From: Eudorina sp. 2006-703-Eu-15
Taxonomy: Eukaryota > Chlorophyta > Chlorophyceae > Chlamydomonadales > Volvocaceae
Assembly: GCA_003117195.1 (NCBI GenBank)
Contig: BDSI01000012.1
Coordinates: 186,001 to 250,000 of the forward strand
Length of the DNA stretch: 64,000 bases
Reading direction: 5' to 3'
In this document: positions 23,759 through 35,700 of the stretch, piece by piece
Layout of the letters: each line of letters begins with the position of its first letter
How positions within the stretch are numbered: position 1 is the stretch's first letter
Notes under the pieces: model-generated
What the model saw: the letters and a program-made list of their open reading frames with translations, nothing else
The model's database searches: none
What the model was told of the DNA's origin: nothing
Position numbers and translations under genes: made by a program

Positions 23759-26700
23759 TGTGACGGTGCTGCTTCGCTTGGTGCTCCCGTTTCTGCATTC
23801 AGGTCAGTATCTTTTTCCTTCTGCACGGGCTGGGACGGTTGTGCCGGGCACTTGCTTGCTGTCGGCATTGCACGCGCTGTTGACGCATACGCCCTTGCCT
23901 TTGCTGCACCTTAGGATCAGTAGGTAGTTTAGTCGAGCTTCGTCTGCATTAGCCTACGGCGTCATAGCCGCTACTTCTGCTGGCGTAACGGCGCCCACCG
24001 GCGCTCGACAACGATACGGGGCGCTACAGCATCACGGACTACACCACCTTGGGACTACTTATGGTCGACATACTTCGCCCTGGCATATTGGTAACTCTGG
24101 TCTCGGTCTCAGTCGTCGGTTGCATTGCTGGACACGGGTCTGCTTTTTCGCGGCTCAGCTTTTCTCCTTGATAACACACACACAAACACGCGCGCGCGAG
24201 CACCTGGTGGAAGCCGTACGCAAAGGCCCGGAACTGCGTCTCCACGCTCTCGTTCAGCGTCCACTCCACCAGCCGGCTCACGTACAGGGCCCGGTTGGCG
24301 CCCGTGACGGCCACCCTGGAGCCCCCGGGGATGAGCTCCACGGTGCGCTGCTCGCCAAAGTAATCGTACTGCACCTCGAAGTTCCTGCGGTACGGCATAC
24401 ATACACAGTGCTTGGTTTGGGTCGGGCGGGTCTCTTCTCTAAGCGCACAGCACGCAAGGGGGCTAGGGGGGCCTTAAGCGACATCACCCTCGGAGGTACA
24501 GCACCGGCTTTGCCATCACCTCTCAGGTGTAATACGGCACCGGCTTTGCCACGTCTGGCTGCCCACCCACCGACCGACCCACCCGACTGCGACTGCGACT
24601 GGTCACCAAACACGCGCGGCTAGGAGCCCCTCCCATAGCGCGGCACGGTGGCAGGACCGCGGACCGCGGACCGCAGCTAGCTAGCTAACGACTGGACAAC
24701 GGCTGGACACCAAGAACCGGGCCATCAGCTGCACTCCGCAATCCCGCAGCTACTCCCATTCGACCCTCTAGCTACCTCCCTCTCCTCCCCTCCACTCCGC
24801 GGCACACCCAAACCCCGCACCCGCCCCCCCCCCCCCACACACACAGGTGTCCATACCCTTCCCCCTCGGGCCCCCGCCCCAAACCTCCTCCCCCCCCCCC
24901 GCACCTGCAGAGCGTGTCCTCAACGATGGCAGGATCCATGGAGAGGACTGCCTGCAGGTGGTTGCACGGCAGGCGGTTGGCGGTTGGCGGTTGGCGGTTG
25001 GCAGGGTACTCAGACCATCCGCATCGCAGGTTGCGTAACTTGCGTGTCGCACATCCAGAGCCGCCTCAACGGGGAGTCCGCTGTGGTGTGGACCCCCACC
25101 CGACAGGACCCCCCACACCCCACCCGACAGGACCCCCACACCCCACCCGACAGGACCCCTCACACCCCACCCGACAGGACCCCCCACACCCCACCCGACA
25201 GGACCCCCCACACCCCACCCGACAGGACCCCCCACACCCCACCCGACAGGACCCCCCACACCCCACCCGACAGGACCCCCCACACCCCACCCGACAGGAC
25301 CCCCCACACCCCACCCGACAGGACCCCCCACACCCCACCCGACAGGACCCCCCACACCCCACCCGCATGTGTGTGCTTAAAAAAGAGACCCCCCGTGTGT
25401 GTGCGGTCTCACCTTGAGCGACCTGCCCAATGAGGGGAAGGCCCCCTCCAGGTCGGACAGCCCCACGGGCTCCCCCAGCAGCTTCTTGTATACCGCCTGA
25501 AGGGACAAGGGAGGGAGGGAGGGAGGGGGAGGGGGGCGGTTGGGGGCTCTTTTGCGGTTTCGCTGTCTATATCGACAAAAAGGGCTGCGGGCGAGGGGCC
25601 GGATACGAGGACCGTTGAGGCCGGTGCTGTCTGAGGATGGCCCGCGCCGCCTCTGGCGTGATACTTTGCCCTAAGGCGAGGCGGCCGGGGAGATGTTGTT
25701 CCGGGGTCCCGGCCAGACGGCAGCCCGGCAGCAGTTCCTTAGCCTTAGCTAGGCGGGACACGGCCCTTGCGACGCGATCCGCCGTCCTACCGCACGCCTC
25801 CTTATGTCATTCATTTTGGCCAGTCAGGCCCCAAAGATTTCACCGAATGGGTCCAGCAGTTGTCCGTGCACCTGGCCCTTCCCACTCGCCCACCCGCCCA
25901 TACCCACCCGCCTCCACCCGCCTCCACGCGCACCCGCCCACCCAGCCGCCCACCCGCCCGCCCCCAGCGGCCCACACACCTGCGGGAAGTGCACATCCAG
26001 AATTACCCCGTTGTAGATGGCCAGCCCCAGCACCTGCCCCACCAGCCGGAACTCCCCCACCGCGCTGTCATCCAGGTCGACACACGCGGCCGCGTTGAAC
26101 CAAAAGGTGCGGCTCTCCTCCGTATAGGTGAACATCCCGAACTGGGGCTGGAAGATCTCAGCGACCTGGGGGGGGGGGCGGGGGCGGGAAGGGAATGGGG
26201 GTGAGGCAGGGGGGCGGGGGCCGGGGGCCGGGGAGGAAAGGAGGAAGAGGCAAGGGGGCGAGGGCAAGGAGGCAAGGGGCGTGGGGGAGGCAGGGAGGGC
26301 CGGGGAGCGCTGCTGGGGCCAAGCACGTCGCGAGTCTCGACCTGCCGGTCGCCCCCCCCTCCCCCCTCCCCACACACACAGACATAGACACACAGACACA
26401 CAGACGCACACGCACTCCCCCAGGCAGGTCTCTTACCTAAACACTCTTCCCCAGCCCTCCCCATGCAAACCTTGTCAAGCCCCTCCCCGTACAAATTTAA
26501 TCAATCGTCCACCCGCCCCTCCCCCGGACCACTGCGGTCCTCTGCCCCCGTGCAGATCCAGAACCCATGACTCCTCCCCCTTTCCCCTTTCCCCTTACCC
26601 CACTCCCCGCACCCACCCCCCCCCCCCCACCCTGCAGACCCCCCCACCCATCCCCCCCCACCCCCCCACCCCCACCCATCCCCCCCCCCCCCACCCCCAC

Positions 26701-29700
26701 CCCACCCCCCACCCCACCCACCCGCCCCCCCCACCCCCCCCCCTCCCCACCCCCCCACCCCCCCCCACCCACCCCCACCCCCACCCCCACCCACCCCCAC
26801 CCACCCACCCACCCACCCACCCACCAGCAGCTGGAAGAACTCTCGCGACACACCGCCCTGGTCCACCCCCTCCTCCGCCACCCCTGCGACACGAAAGACA
26901 CCCGCAGCGGCCGCTTGAGCTGCTTGGCGGGCCGCCCCGCCAGCTGCTGCGCCGTGTCCGCCAGCAGGCTGGTGCGCCGCACCGCAATGTCCAGGAACAC
27001 GGCGGCGATGGGTGGATACCCTGTGTACGGCAAAAGTGTACGGAACATGTACATGTACGGGCACAGTCGATGTGGGAGCAAGGGCAAGGGTAGCTGCGTA
27101 TACGGTGGCTGCGTGTAGATAGCGTTGGGGTTACGGTAGTTCTCTGAGGTGCCAGCGTGCGATTGGGGCCCTGCAGCGCAGCGGCTGCAGTGATCTTCTG
27201 ATGTATGACTAGGGAAGTCGACTGTCACTTAGAATTCAGACCGGATGAGGTTCCAGGTTCCAGGGAGGGGACCAGCACACCACCACGGTGCCCTCGTCCG
27301 GCTGCCCTTCAACGCGTGAAATCGGGGAACCTCGCCCCCCCACCCTGTCTCATCCCGCACACTGTGCCGTACCGGTTCGTACCTTGCCGTACCGGTTCGT
27401 ACCGTACCTGCATGAGCGCCTCCCGTGCACTGGCGCTCATCTCCGCCTCCTTCTGAATGTGCGCCTCACCCTGGGTGCCGTACGGGTGGTGGTGGTGGGG
27501 AGGGGGGGGGGAACAGGAAATTGGTGGTGGTAGGGCGGTTTAGGAAATTGGGGGGGGGGGCCGGAGGTACAGCACACCACAGGACGTGAAAGTGCGGCAC
27601 AGTACAGTACGTCACGGTACGGCAATGACGCGACCGAACCGGCGGCAGCGCACGCAGGCACGTCATTCGCCCATCCGGGTACTTCACAGTGGCCCTCCGC
27701 CCTCCCTGTCGGGTGGACCCCCACAACCCCCCCTCCCCGGCCAACCTCGAACCCCCTGGAGGCCCCCTCACCCCCCGCCCCCCCCCCGCCTTCCCCTTTT
27801 TCGGAGCCCCCATCCCACCCCGACCTGCAGTATGCGGCTCTTGGCCTCCGTGGTGAGCAGGCAGGGCAGCTGACACAGCGACACCAGCGACTGGGAGGCG
27901 GCCGCGGTGGCGCCGGTGGGGTCCGGGTTGCGGCCGCCTGCGACCTGGGGGGAGCCGGAACCACGGGGCGGTGAGGAGGCGCCAGCTGCGAGCTGCCGCG
28001 GCGGAAAGGGGCTGAAAGGGCCCTAGTGGAGGCGGAGGCACGGTGCCGCGCCGCGCCCAAGCCGATCTGGGTCTGCATCGCTGCGGAGGGGAGGGGAAGG
28101 GGGAGAGAGGCTGCGGCACCCCAGGGTACCGTAAAGCCGGGTGCGGCCCTTTGGCCCCACCTTTCCCCTTATGTCAATGAGGACAGGCCCCCCCCCGATT
28201 ATTCGCCTTGTTCCCCTCCAGCTGCACAGCTGACTCCACTGCCCCCCCCCCGCCCCTCCCCCACCTCCCGCCCCTCCCCCCATCTCCCGTCCCCCCCTCC
28301 CCCCCCACCTCCAGCCACTCACCTCCAGCCACAGGGTGTACTCGCTGCGCAGGTTGCAGCGGCTGGACAGCTGCGAGTTGTAGAACTCGGAGAACGGCAG
28401 CTTGCCGCCCGCCTGGGAGCCGAGGGGCGGTGTGTGTGTGGGTGTGTGGTGGTGGTGGTGGTGGTGGGGGAGAGGGCAGGGATCAACGGCGACGTCGGCC
28501 AACTACTACTACCCATTCGGTGTCTTGTAAAATTGCGGTTCCGCTGTCTTTGTGGACATAAGGGGAACGGCAGAGGAGGGGGCTAAGGGGAGGAGGGGTT
28601 TGATGTATGGTTTTGCATGGGGACGAGGGGGATACACGGGGGGACGAGGGGGATATAAAGGGGACGAGGGGAATATAGGGGGGATCCCTCCCCTTTACCT
28701 GCCCTGATACCCCCCTCCCAGCGGGTGATACCCAGCGGGTGATACCCAGCGGGTGATACCCAGCGGCTGCGTCTGGGCTGTTTTCTTGTTAACACCCCCC
28801 CCGCATCACCGTTTGGATATCTCCACCTATTTCCTGTATCACCCCCCCGCCCCCGCCCCCGCACCCCGCCCCCATCCCACCAGAGCCCGGCCCCACCCAC
28901 CTTCTCATTGGCCGCGTGCAGGCTCCCCAGCACCCTCGCCGCCGCCATCAGTTCCGCCCGCCCCTCCGGCCCCGCCCCCCCTCCCCCCGGGGCCGCCGCG
29001 CCCCCCTCCGCCAGCTTGGTCAGGTAGGTCTGCAGCGGCCGCACCACCCGGCCCCCGAGGACCTCCGCCGGCAGGGTCACGAGCCAGTCGCACAGCAACT
29101 GCAGAGGCGTGACAGCCAGGAGGCAGCGGGGTGGGGTGGGTTGGGGTGTAGGTGATGGATGTAGCAGGTAAGGGATGTAGCAGGTAAGGGATGTAGCAGG
29201 TAAGGGATGTAGCAGGCAAGGATGTAGCAGGCAAGGATGCAGTAGGTAAGGATATAGATGTAGCAGGCAAGGCTGTAGCAGGTAAGGGATGTAGCAATCA
29301 AGAATGCAGCAGGCACATCCCCGCCCTGCCTCCCCCCCCTCTACTCGCACCTGCAGCGCCTCCCCCGGCAGCCGCAGCGTCACCGATATGAGCCGGGAGG
29401 CCAAGCTGTCCCGCAAGTGAAGGGGAAGGGAGGGCAGGGAGAGGGGAGGGGAGGGAGAGGATCGTTCAGATTGACAAAAAAACTGCTGCTGCAGTGGTCT
29501 TTAGGACTGGGTGTATTCATGATTTGGTTAGGCAAGCCAGATCAGGTGAGGTCTGTACGGCCCGTACAAGTCGTACCATATGACAAGCACGAGGTCAACA
29601 TCCAGCTGACCCGTCGCAGTGAGTCGGCTCTGTCTGCCGCAATCCGTAATCCCGCGGGGATGTTGGGGGGCAGGGCGAAATACCCGATCTCCGGGCTGTT

Positions 29701-32700
29701 TTTCTTTTCAACCCCGTCTCCGGATATCATGTTCATAAATTCTCCTGTTTTACACGCACGTCGTGTCAGTTCACAGCCCGGCCCTCTGGCCCTCGCCCTC
29801 CCTGCCTCCCTCCCCGCCTCGCACCTAGCGCCCAGGCCCACGCCCAGCCCCGAGCCCGCCAGCAAGGGGCACTGAAACACCACAAACAGCACCCGCAGCA
29901 GCGACAGCCGACTGGCGGCGGCGGCGGCGGCGTCGCCCCCCGCCCCCAGCGCCCCGCTCCCGAAGGACCTCAAAGAGGGCCCGGAGCCCACCGCCGCCTT
30001 CCCTGGAGCCGGCATGGATCCCAGAAGGTCCCGCCCCAGGCCGCCGCCGCTGCCGCCACCGCCAAACAGGCCGCCGCCGCCGCCGCCGCTGTTGCTGTTG
30101 CTGCCGCTGCTGGTGGAGGGTCGGCTGCCCCCCGGCGGCCCCAGTCCTGCGGCCTGCAGCAGCAGCCCCTCCAGCAGCTTCAGAAGGCTGCTCCCCAGGG
30201 CCGCCACCACCTCACGACTGTACAGCCGGAGGAGCGCCTCGAAGCAGGACTGGGGGGGAAAGGGGGTAAGGGGTAGGGGACCGGGGGCCGGGGCCCGGAA
30301 GAGAGGTCATGGGTGTAAGGGAAGCGGGGCCGGGAAGCTGTGCGCTGACGAGGGGACACGGGGATTAAATTGAAGAAAGAAATAAATCCGAAAGACAAGC
30401 CCAGGCACACCCAGAAAAAATAGCATACTTAAACGGGGATATAGGAAATTGGCAGACAATTTCAAACGCTGACGTGGGGAAACGGGGGAGGCTGGGCGCG
30501 ACGCCAACCCGCTTGGCACTTCCCACCACCACGCCTCCCCAAACCCATCCTCTCCCGCACACGCCAGGGCTACCGACCCCGCCACGCCATCGAATGACAC
30601 ACCAGACATCACATCAGACATCACATCAGACATCACATCAGACATCACCCCTCCCTGCCCACACCCGGGGTCTCCTCTCCACTGCACACGGCTCGTCCCC
30701 CGGGAGGGCTTCCTCGCCCCACACCGCCGCCCCCCTCCTGGGCTGGGTGTGTCTGGGCTGTTTCTCTGAACCCCCCTCCTCCATGTTGTCGAGGCTCGAG
30801 GGTGTCTGTCTACCTGTATAGCGGTCACGTCCATGCCATGGGGTTCCGGCACGGGCCCCGCCTCCGTCCCCGCCTCCGCCGCCTTGTCCCCGCCGCCAGC
30901 TGCCGCCGCCGCCGCAGCGGCGGCGGCGGCGACTGCCGCCGCCTCCAGGCCCGACAACGACCCATGGGTCGGCAACACACCCCGTCCGCCCTTCGCGTCC
31001 AGGCTCGCCAGCCTGCCCTGAGAAAACGCCTTGATCAGCGGCGGCGACGGCGCCGTTACTGCCGAAGGAGACGTGGCAGCCGCCGCCGCCGCGGTGGCGG
31101 CGGCCGCGGCGGCGGCCGGCGGCGGCGGCGGCGGGTTTCGGTCCGTGAACGCCGCCAGCACATACCCCGGAGAGGAGAGGACGTCCTCGACGGCGGTCAC
31201 CACCTCCCGGATCATGCGCGGGTCCTCAGACGCTGCCGACGCCGCCAGCGCCACGCGCCGTACATCCGGCACGTCGTACGGCGTCAGATGCAGACCCGCG
31301 CGGCGGCCGGGGTACGGCCCCGCGACCACGATCTGCCCGGGGCGCACCTCCTGGCAGGGGCAGAGGAGGGGAGGACGGGACAGGGCCCGGGGCAGGATAG
31401 GGAAGGGGGGGGGCCAACAGGACATGGGTAGAAATACGATGTTCATTCTGCGCTGCCGCCACGCCCGCCAGCGCAAACGTCCGGGGTGGCAAGCAGGAGG
31501 GGGCGAGGGAAAGCCGCGGGCCGGACCTACGAAACGGGGCCCGCCGAGATCCGAGCCGAGACCCGGACCGAGCTGAACAGCTGGCGAAGGCTGCAGTACC
31601 CGGGACCGAGGACCAGGGAGCGCATCGTGAGGACGCCGCCGGGAGGAGAGCTGCCGCCGCCCGCCGCCTGCGCCTTCGCCCCGTCCCCCTCCCCGCCTTC
31701 CCCCCTTCCCCCCTTCCCCCTTCCACCTCCCCCTCCCCCTCCTTGGTCGTCCCACCTGCACAAGCGCCAAGCTCGCATCCCCCGCCGCCAGCACCGCCAG
31801 CACCGGCAGCGGGGGCAGGGACGTCAGGCGGCGAGGGGACGAGGCGAAGGGACTGCCCCCGCCGCCGTCCCCACCGCCACTGATGCTCTCGCGGCCCTCG
31901 GCGCCACCCCGGCCGTTGGCCCCCCCGCGGCCCTGAGCCCCCGCCAACGTCTCCTTGGGCGCCAACCCCAGCTGCGGAGGGTCCAATCAGCGGGGCGGGG
32001 GGTTGGGGGGTATAGGAAATTGGCGGACATATTCAAACGGGGGGGGTTCACAGACGAGGAGAGGGGAAATCGAAAATGTGACGACGACTCAAGCCTGCCT
32101 GCTCTGCACCAGCCGAGCAGGAAACACCACCCCGGGCGTGGGAGCTGTCGGGGGCGCGCGCCGGCCGTGTCGTTGTCACCGTTGGGCGCTGTACGGCACT
32201 GCACGCCGGTGCCGAGTCGCCCAGGTAGGTAGGTAGGGCGCATTGGTGCAATCTCATGGCGCCTCCTTGCTCCCTTCCCGGCCCCCCCCTTTCCCCCCGA
32301 AGCGCGTTACGATGTGGGGTTACTGACAGCGACACTCGTACACTCGTACACTCGAACACTCGTACACACGTCACGTCACGCAGGTTCCAACCACACACAC
32401 TTACGAACCAGCAGTTATGTGCAGCGCAGTTTGCGCCACTCTCCCTCACCACCACCTGACCACCACCTGACCACCACCATCATCACCTCCTGCCGTACCA
32501 TGGCCGTACCTGCCCGAAATCGTTGTTGCCGAACGCGAAGACGGCGTGCGACGCCGTCAGCGCGAGGGAGTGACGCGAGCCCGCCGCTACCTGCACCACG
32601 TCCTCCTGCTCCAAAGGGCCCTGGACCCGGGAGGGGCGGCAGGTGTTGTCCGTGGTCCCCAGGCCCGTGGCACCCCACGTCCCCCGGCCGAAGCTGTACA

Positions 32701-35700
32701 ACACCCCGCGGCACACACCCGGGGACGAGCCCCCGCCGCCGCCGGCGCCCGCCGCCGCTCCCGGCCCCGCCGCCGCCGCCGCCGCCAGCACCAAGGTGTG
32801 GTCGCCGCCGCAGGAGACCTGCGGGGGGTCGAGGGAGGGCAGGGCAGGGCAGGGGCAGGGGTAGGTCGAGGGAGGGCAGGGCAGGGGCAGGGGCAGGTCG
32901 AGGGAGGGCAGGGCAGGGCAGGGGCAGGTCGAGGAAGGTCAGGGGCAGCGGGAGGGTAGGTAATGACTCATGAGCGTTGGGCGGCGACCTCATGGTCTCT
33001 CCGGTCCGGGTGCCGCCCTGGGTGGTGCTTCAGGGCGGTGGTGTTGGTGTTGGTGTCAGGAAACGGACGCGTTCGGAGGTGGCCCCAGAGGCCCGGGGCT
33101 TCAAGGGGGGAGGAAGCAGCAACCGTTGGGTTCCCCCCAGCCCTCCCCCTCGGGGGAAGGGAGCCACAGGTCGGGTTGGCAGTCCCCAAACCCCCCTCAT
33201 CCACCGTCACCAGCAGCGGGGGCGTGGGGGGGGGGGAGGAGAGCATCCACGCGCCGCAGCTTGCCGGGGCCTCGGTCACCAGGCGGGCGAGCGCCGGGGG
33301 ATCGCTTTCAACCTTCAAGTTTAAACCTTCAACTTGAAACTTCAACAACCTTCAACCTGAATAAACTTGAATCCTTCAATTGTAAACTTATACTAAAAAC
33401 CGTAAACTGTAAAGCTGAAACTGTAAACCTAAAACCGTGATAAACACCGTAAACTGTAAACCTATAACATTTTAAACTGTAATATGTAAATCTTAAACCC
33501 TAGTTAAACCTTAACCTCCCACCTGCTTAACCCGCATGCCCCGCAGTGAAGCCACCTGATGGGGCCGGGGCCGGTTCTCCCAGTCGCCGTGGCCCAGCTG
33601 ACCGTGCTTGCCGCGACCTGCAGGAGGGCGGGGGTCGGCACAGGGTCATATGTCACAGCGACAAGGGGGGAAGTCGGCGGAGGGATGCAGTCTCCGGTGT
33701 AGGCCGGCGGACACAAGGTGCAGGGGCGGGGGAGACGCCACGACAAGCAAGACGGCACGGCAAGGCGCACGGCACGGCACGCCTGCGCGCGCCGCGTGAT
33801 GACAAGGACGGACGCGCGGCTGGTCGTAAGACTAGCCGGCGCCGTTCGGCGCCGCTGGTCACCGTAGCTGCCCGCGTCTCGAGGGCGGGCCAAGTGGCGA
33901 AGTGGGCTGCGGCTGCAGTGGCTGGTTTTGGAGCTGGTGTGGGACTCCAGGAGTTTGTCTTGGGGCAGTGGCGCGGCAGGTTCGAGTCCAGCAAGGTTGC
34001 CGGGTGCCTAGGTTGATGAGGGACCGCGCTGTTGTTGCACCAGGGCCTCCGGAAGGGTCCCTGTCAGCCAGTCACCGCGGTTGCCACGCACCCCAGGTGT
34101 ACACCCGGCCGTCCGCCGTCAGGGCCGCGCTGTGGTTCTCGCCCGCAGACACCTGCAACACAACGCAAAGAAATGTTATATGCCGGAGAGTTAACATGTT
34201 CTCATCAAGGGAGTTTGGTCTAGTGGTATGATTCTCGCTTCGGGTGCGAGAGGTCACGAGTTCGATTCTCGTAACTCCCCACATCATGTTTTCGTATATG
34301 ATGTATAATTTTCTTCTTGATGCATATCTAAACTTATTTTCGTATGTCATTCATTTCTTCTTTATACATTTCTTAGCTTATGATCTGATCTACGTGCGTA
34401 TTAAATGCCAAGTGATACGATTTTCGCTTCGGGGCAGGCAGCTGGGATGGCGTGGAGTGCGTTAAACTACCCCCTCCTCCCTCGTGTCAATAAAGATGAG
34501 CCCCGCCTCCCTCCCACTCCCCTCAAATTTCTTGTATCCCCTCTTACCCCTCCATGGGGGCGAGGCAAGGGCAGCTCGTGGTTGCCAGGTGCCCACTGAA
34601 CAGCTGCTGGTCGACCGGGGGCGGCGCCTCTTAGCGCTAGCACCAGGACACCACACCCCTCAAAGAGGCCGTCCGCCAACCCCTCCCCCCCCTTTCCGCC
34701 ACCACGTCCACCAGCAATGGCCTTGCCCTCCTCTTCCACCCCGGCCCGACATACCTGCACCACCCCCAGCGGCATCAGCGGCAGCACCGGCACGGGTGTG
34801 GACCGGTTCTCCAGCATGCCGTCCCCCAGCCCTGCGGCACCGCGGGGCACATCCCGCCCAGGACTTGAGGTTCAGCCTCCAGGCTTCAGGGCCTTGCAGC
34901 TTGAGCGGCCTCTGCGGCCACCCTCAAGGTCGGTACCCCTCTGCCGCCCCCCCCCCCAACCCCCCAACCCCCCACATACACGTAAACGGGCAAACTATTG
35001 GGCGCCACTCGGCCCCTCGCATGTCACGCACTCCTGTTCTGCCTGCCTAAGAAACACACACGTTAAAGACAACTGAGCCCCTATTACGCTGGACTTCATT
35101 TCTCGCGGCTCAGTTTTCTGTTGCACACACACCCTGCACTGCGTCCATGGCTGCGGGTCGCCCCCTCCCGCCCTCAACTCTCTAGGGTTCGAACCGCCTC
35201 CTCCTCCCACCGACCCACCCCCAGTCCCCCACCCAGCCGCCTGCTCACCCAGCGCTCCGAAGCTGCCCTGCCCCACCGCGAACACCACACCGCGGCCGGT
35301 GAGCAGCAGTGTGTGGTTGGCACCCACCGACAGCCTGGGGGGGGGAGGGGTGGGGTGGGGTGGGGGTGCGGGGGGGGGGATGCGGGGGGGGGGGGATAGT
35401 GTGGGGAGAGAACTGCCCGGCCACTGTCCGGTAGGGGACGGGGGAAGGAGGGGCCTGCTGCAGGCGGGTGGGGGTCGGAGCGGCGTCGTTGTGCGGGTGC
35501 TGCTGCGGGCTGTTGCGGCACGCCGTCCAATGCGCCTGACTGGAGGTGACCGGCGGAGGGCGACTGCGGGCTGTGTCAGCAGTGCATCCATCCCCCAAAA
35601 CCCCACCGGGCAACCGTCGCCCTCCGCCCCTGTTTGTCAATTAAGACAGCGAAATCGTGAAACAATCACCGATCACCCCTTCCCCCCCGGACCCTCTCCT

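Noticed and set aside
24039..24398. ORF extending the HECT exon into repeat E
   Set aside because: The donor at 24204 ends the exon; beyond it the frame reads repeat E, which is also present outside any gene at 20381.
24914..25433. ORFs with TPPDRTPH repeats
   Set aside because: A 24-bp minisatellite inside a HERC intron; flanking HECT exons join in phase without it.
30307..31986. 559-aa minus-strand ORF as a single exon
   Set aside because: The real HERC exons 31756-31971 and 30814-31350 lie inside it, but the segments between and after are introns with splice signals and dispersed repeats; the join without them is in phase.
32968..33348. An extra RCC1 exon (CGAWMLSS...LLVTVDEGG)
   Set aside because: The exons on either side already join in phase to a canonical blade (GMRVKQ to [11 protein letters not shown]), so an added exon would disrupt the repeat.
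33925..34010. Possible second tRNA (GGTTCGAGTCC box B-like with a box A-like AGTGG upstream)
   Set aside because: No acceptor stem pairs and the T stem has a mismatch; it is intron sequence of the HERC gene.
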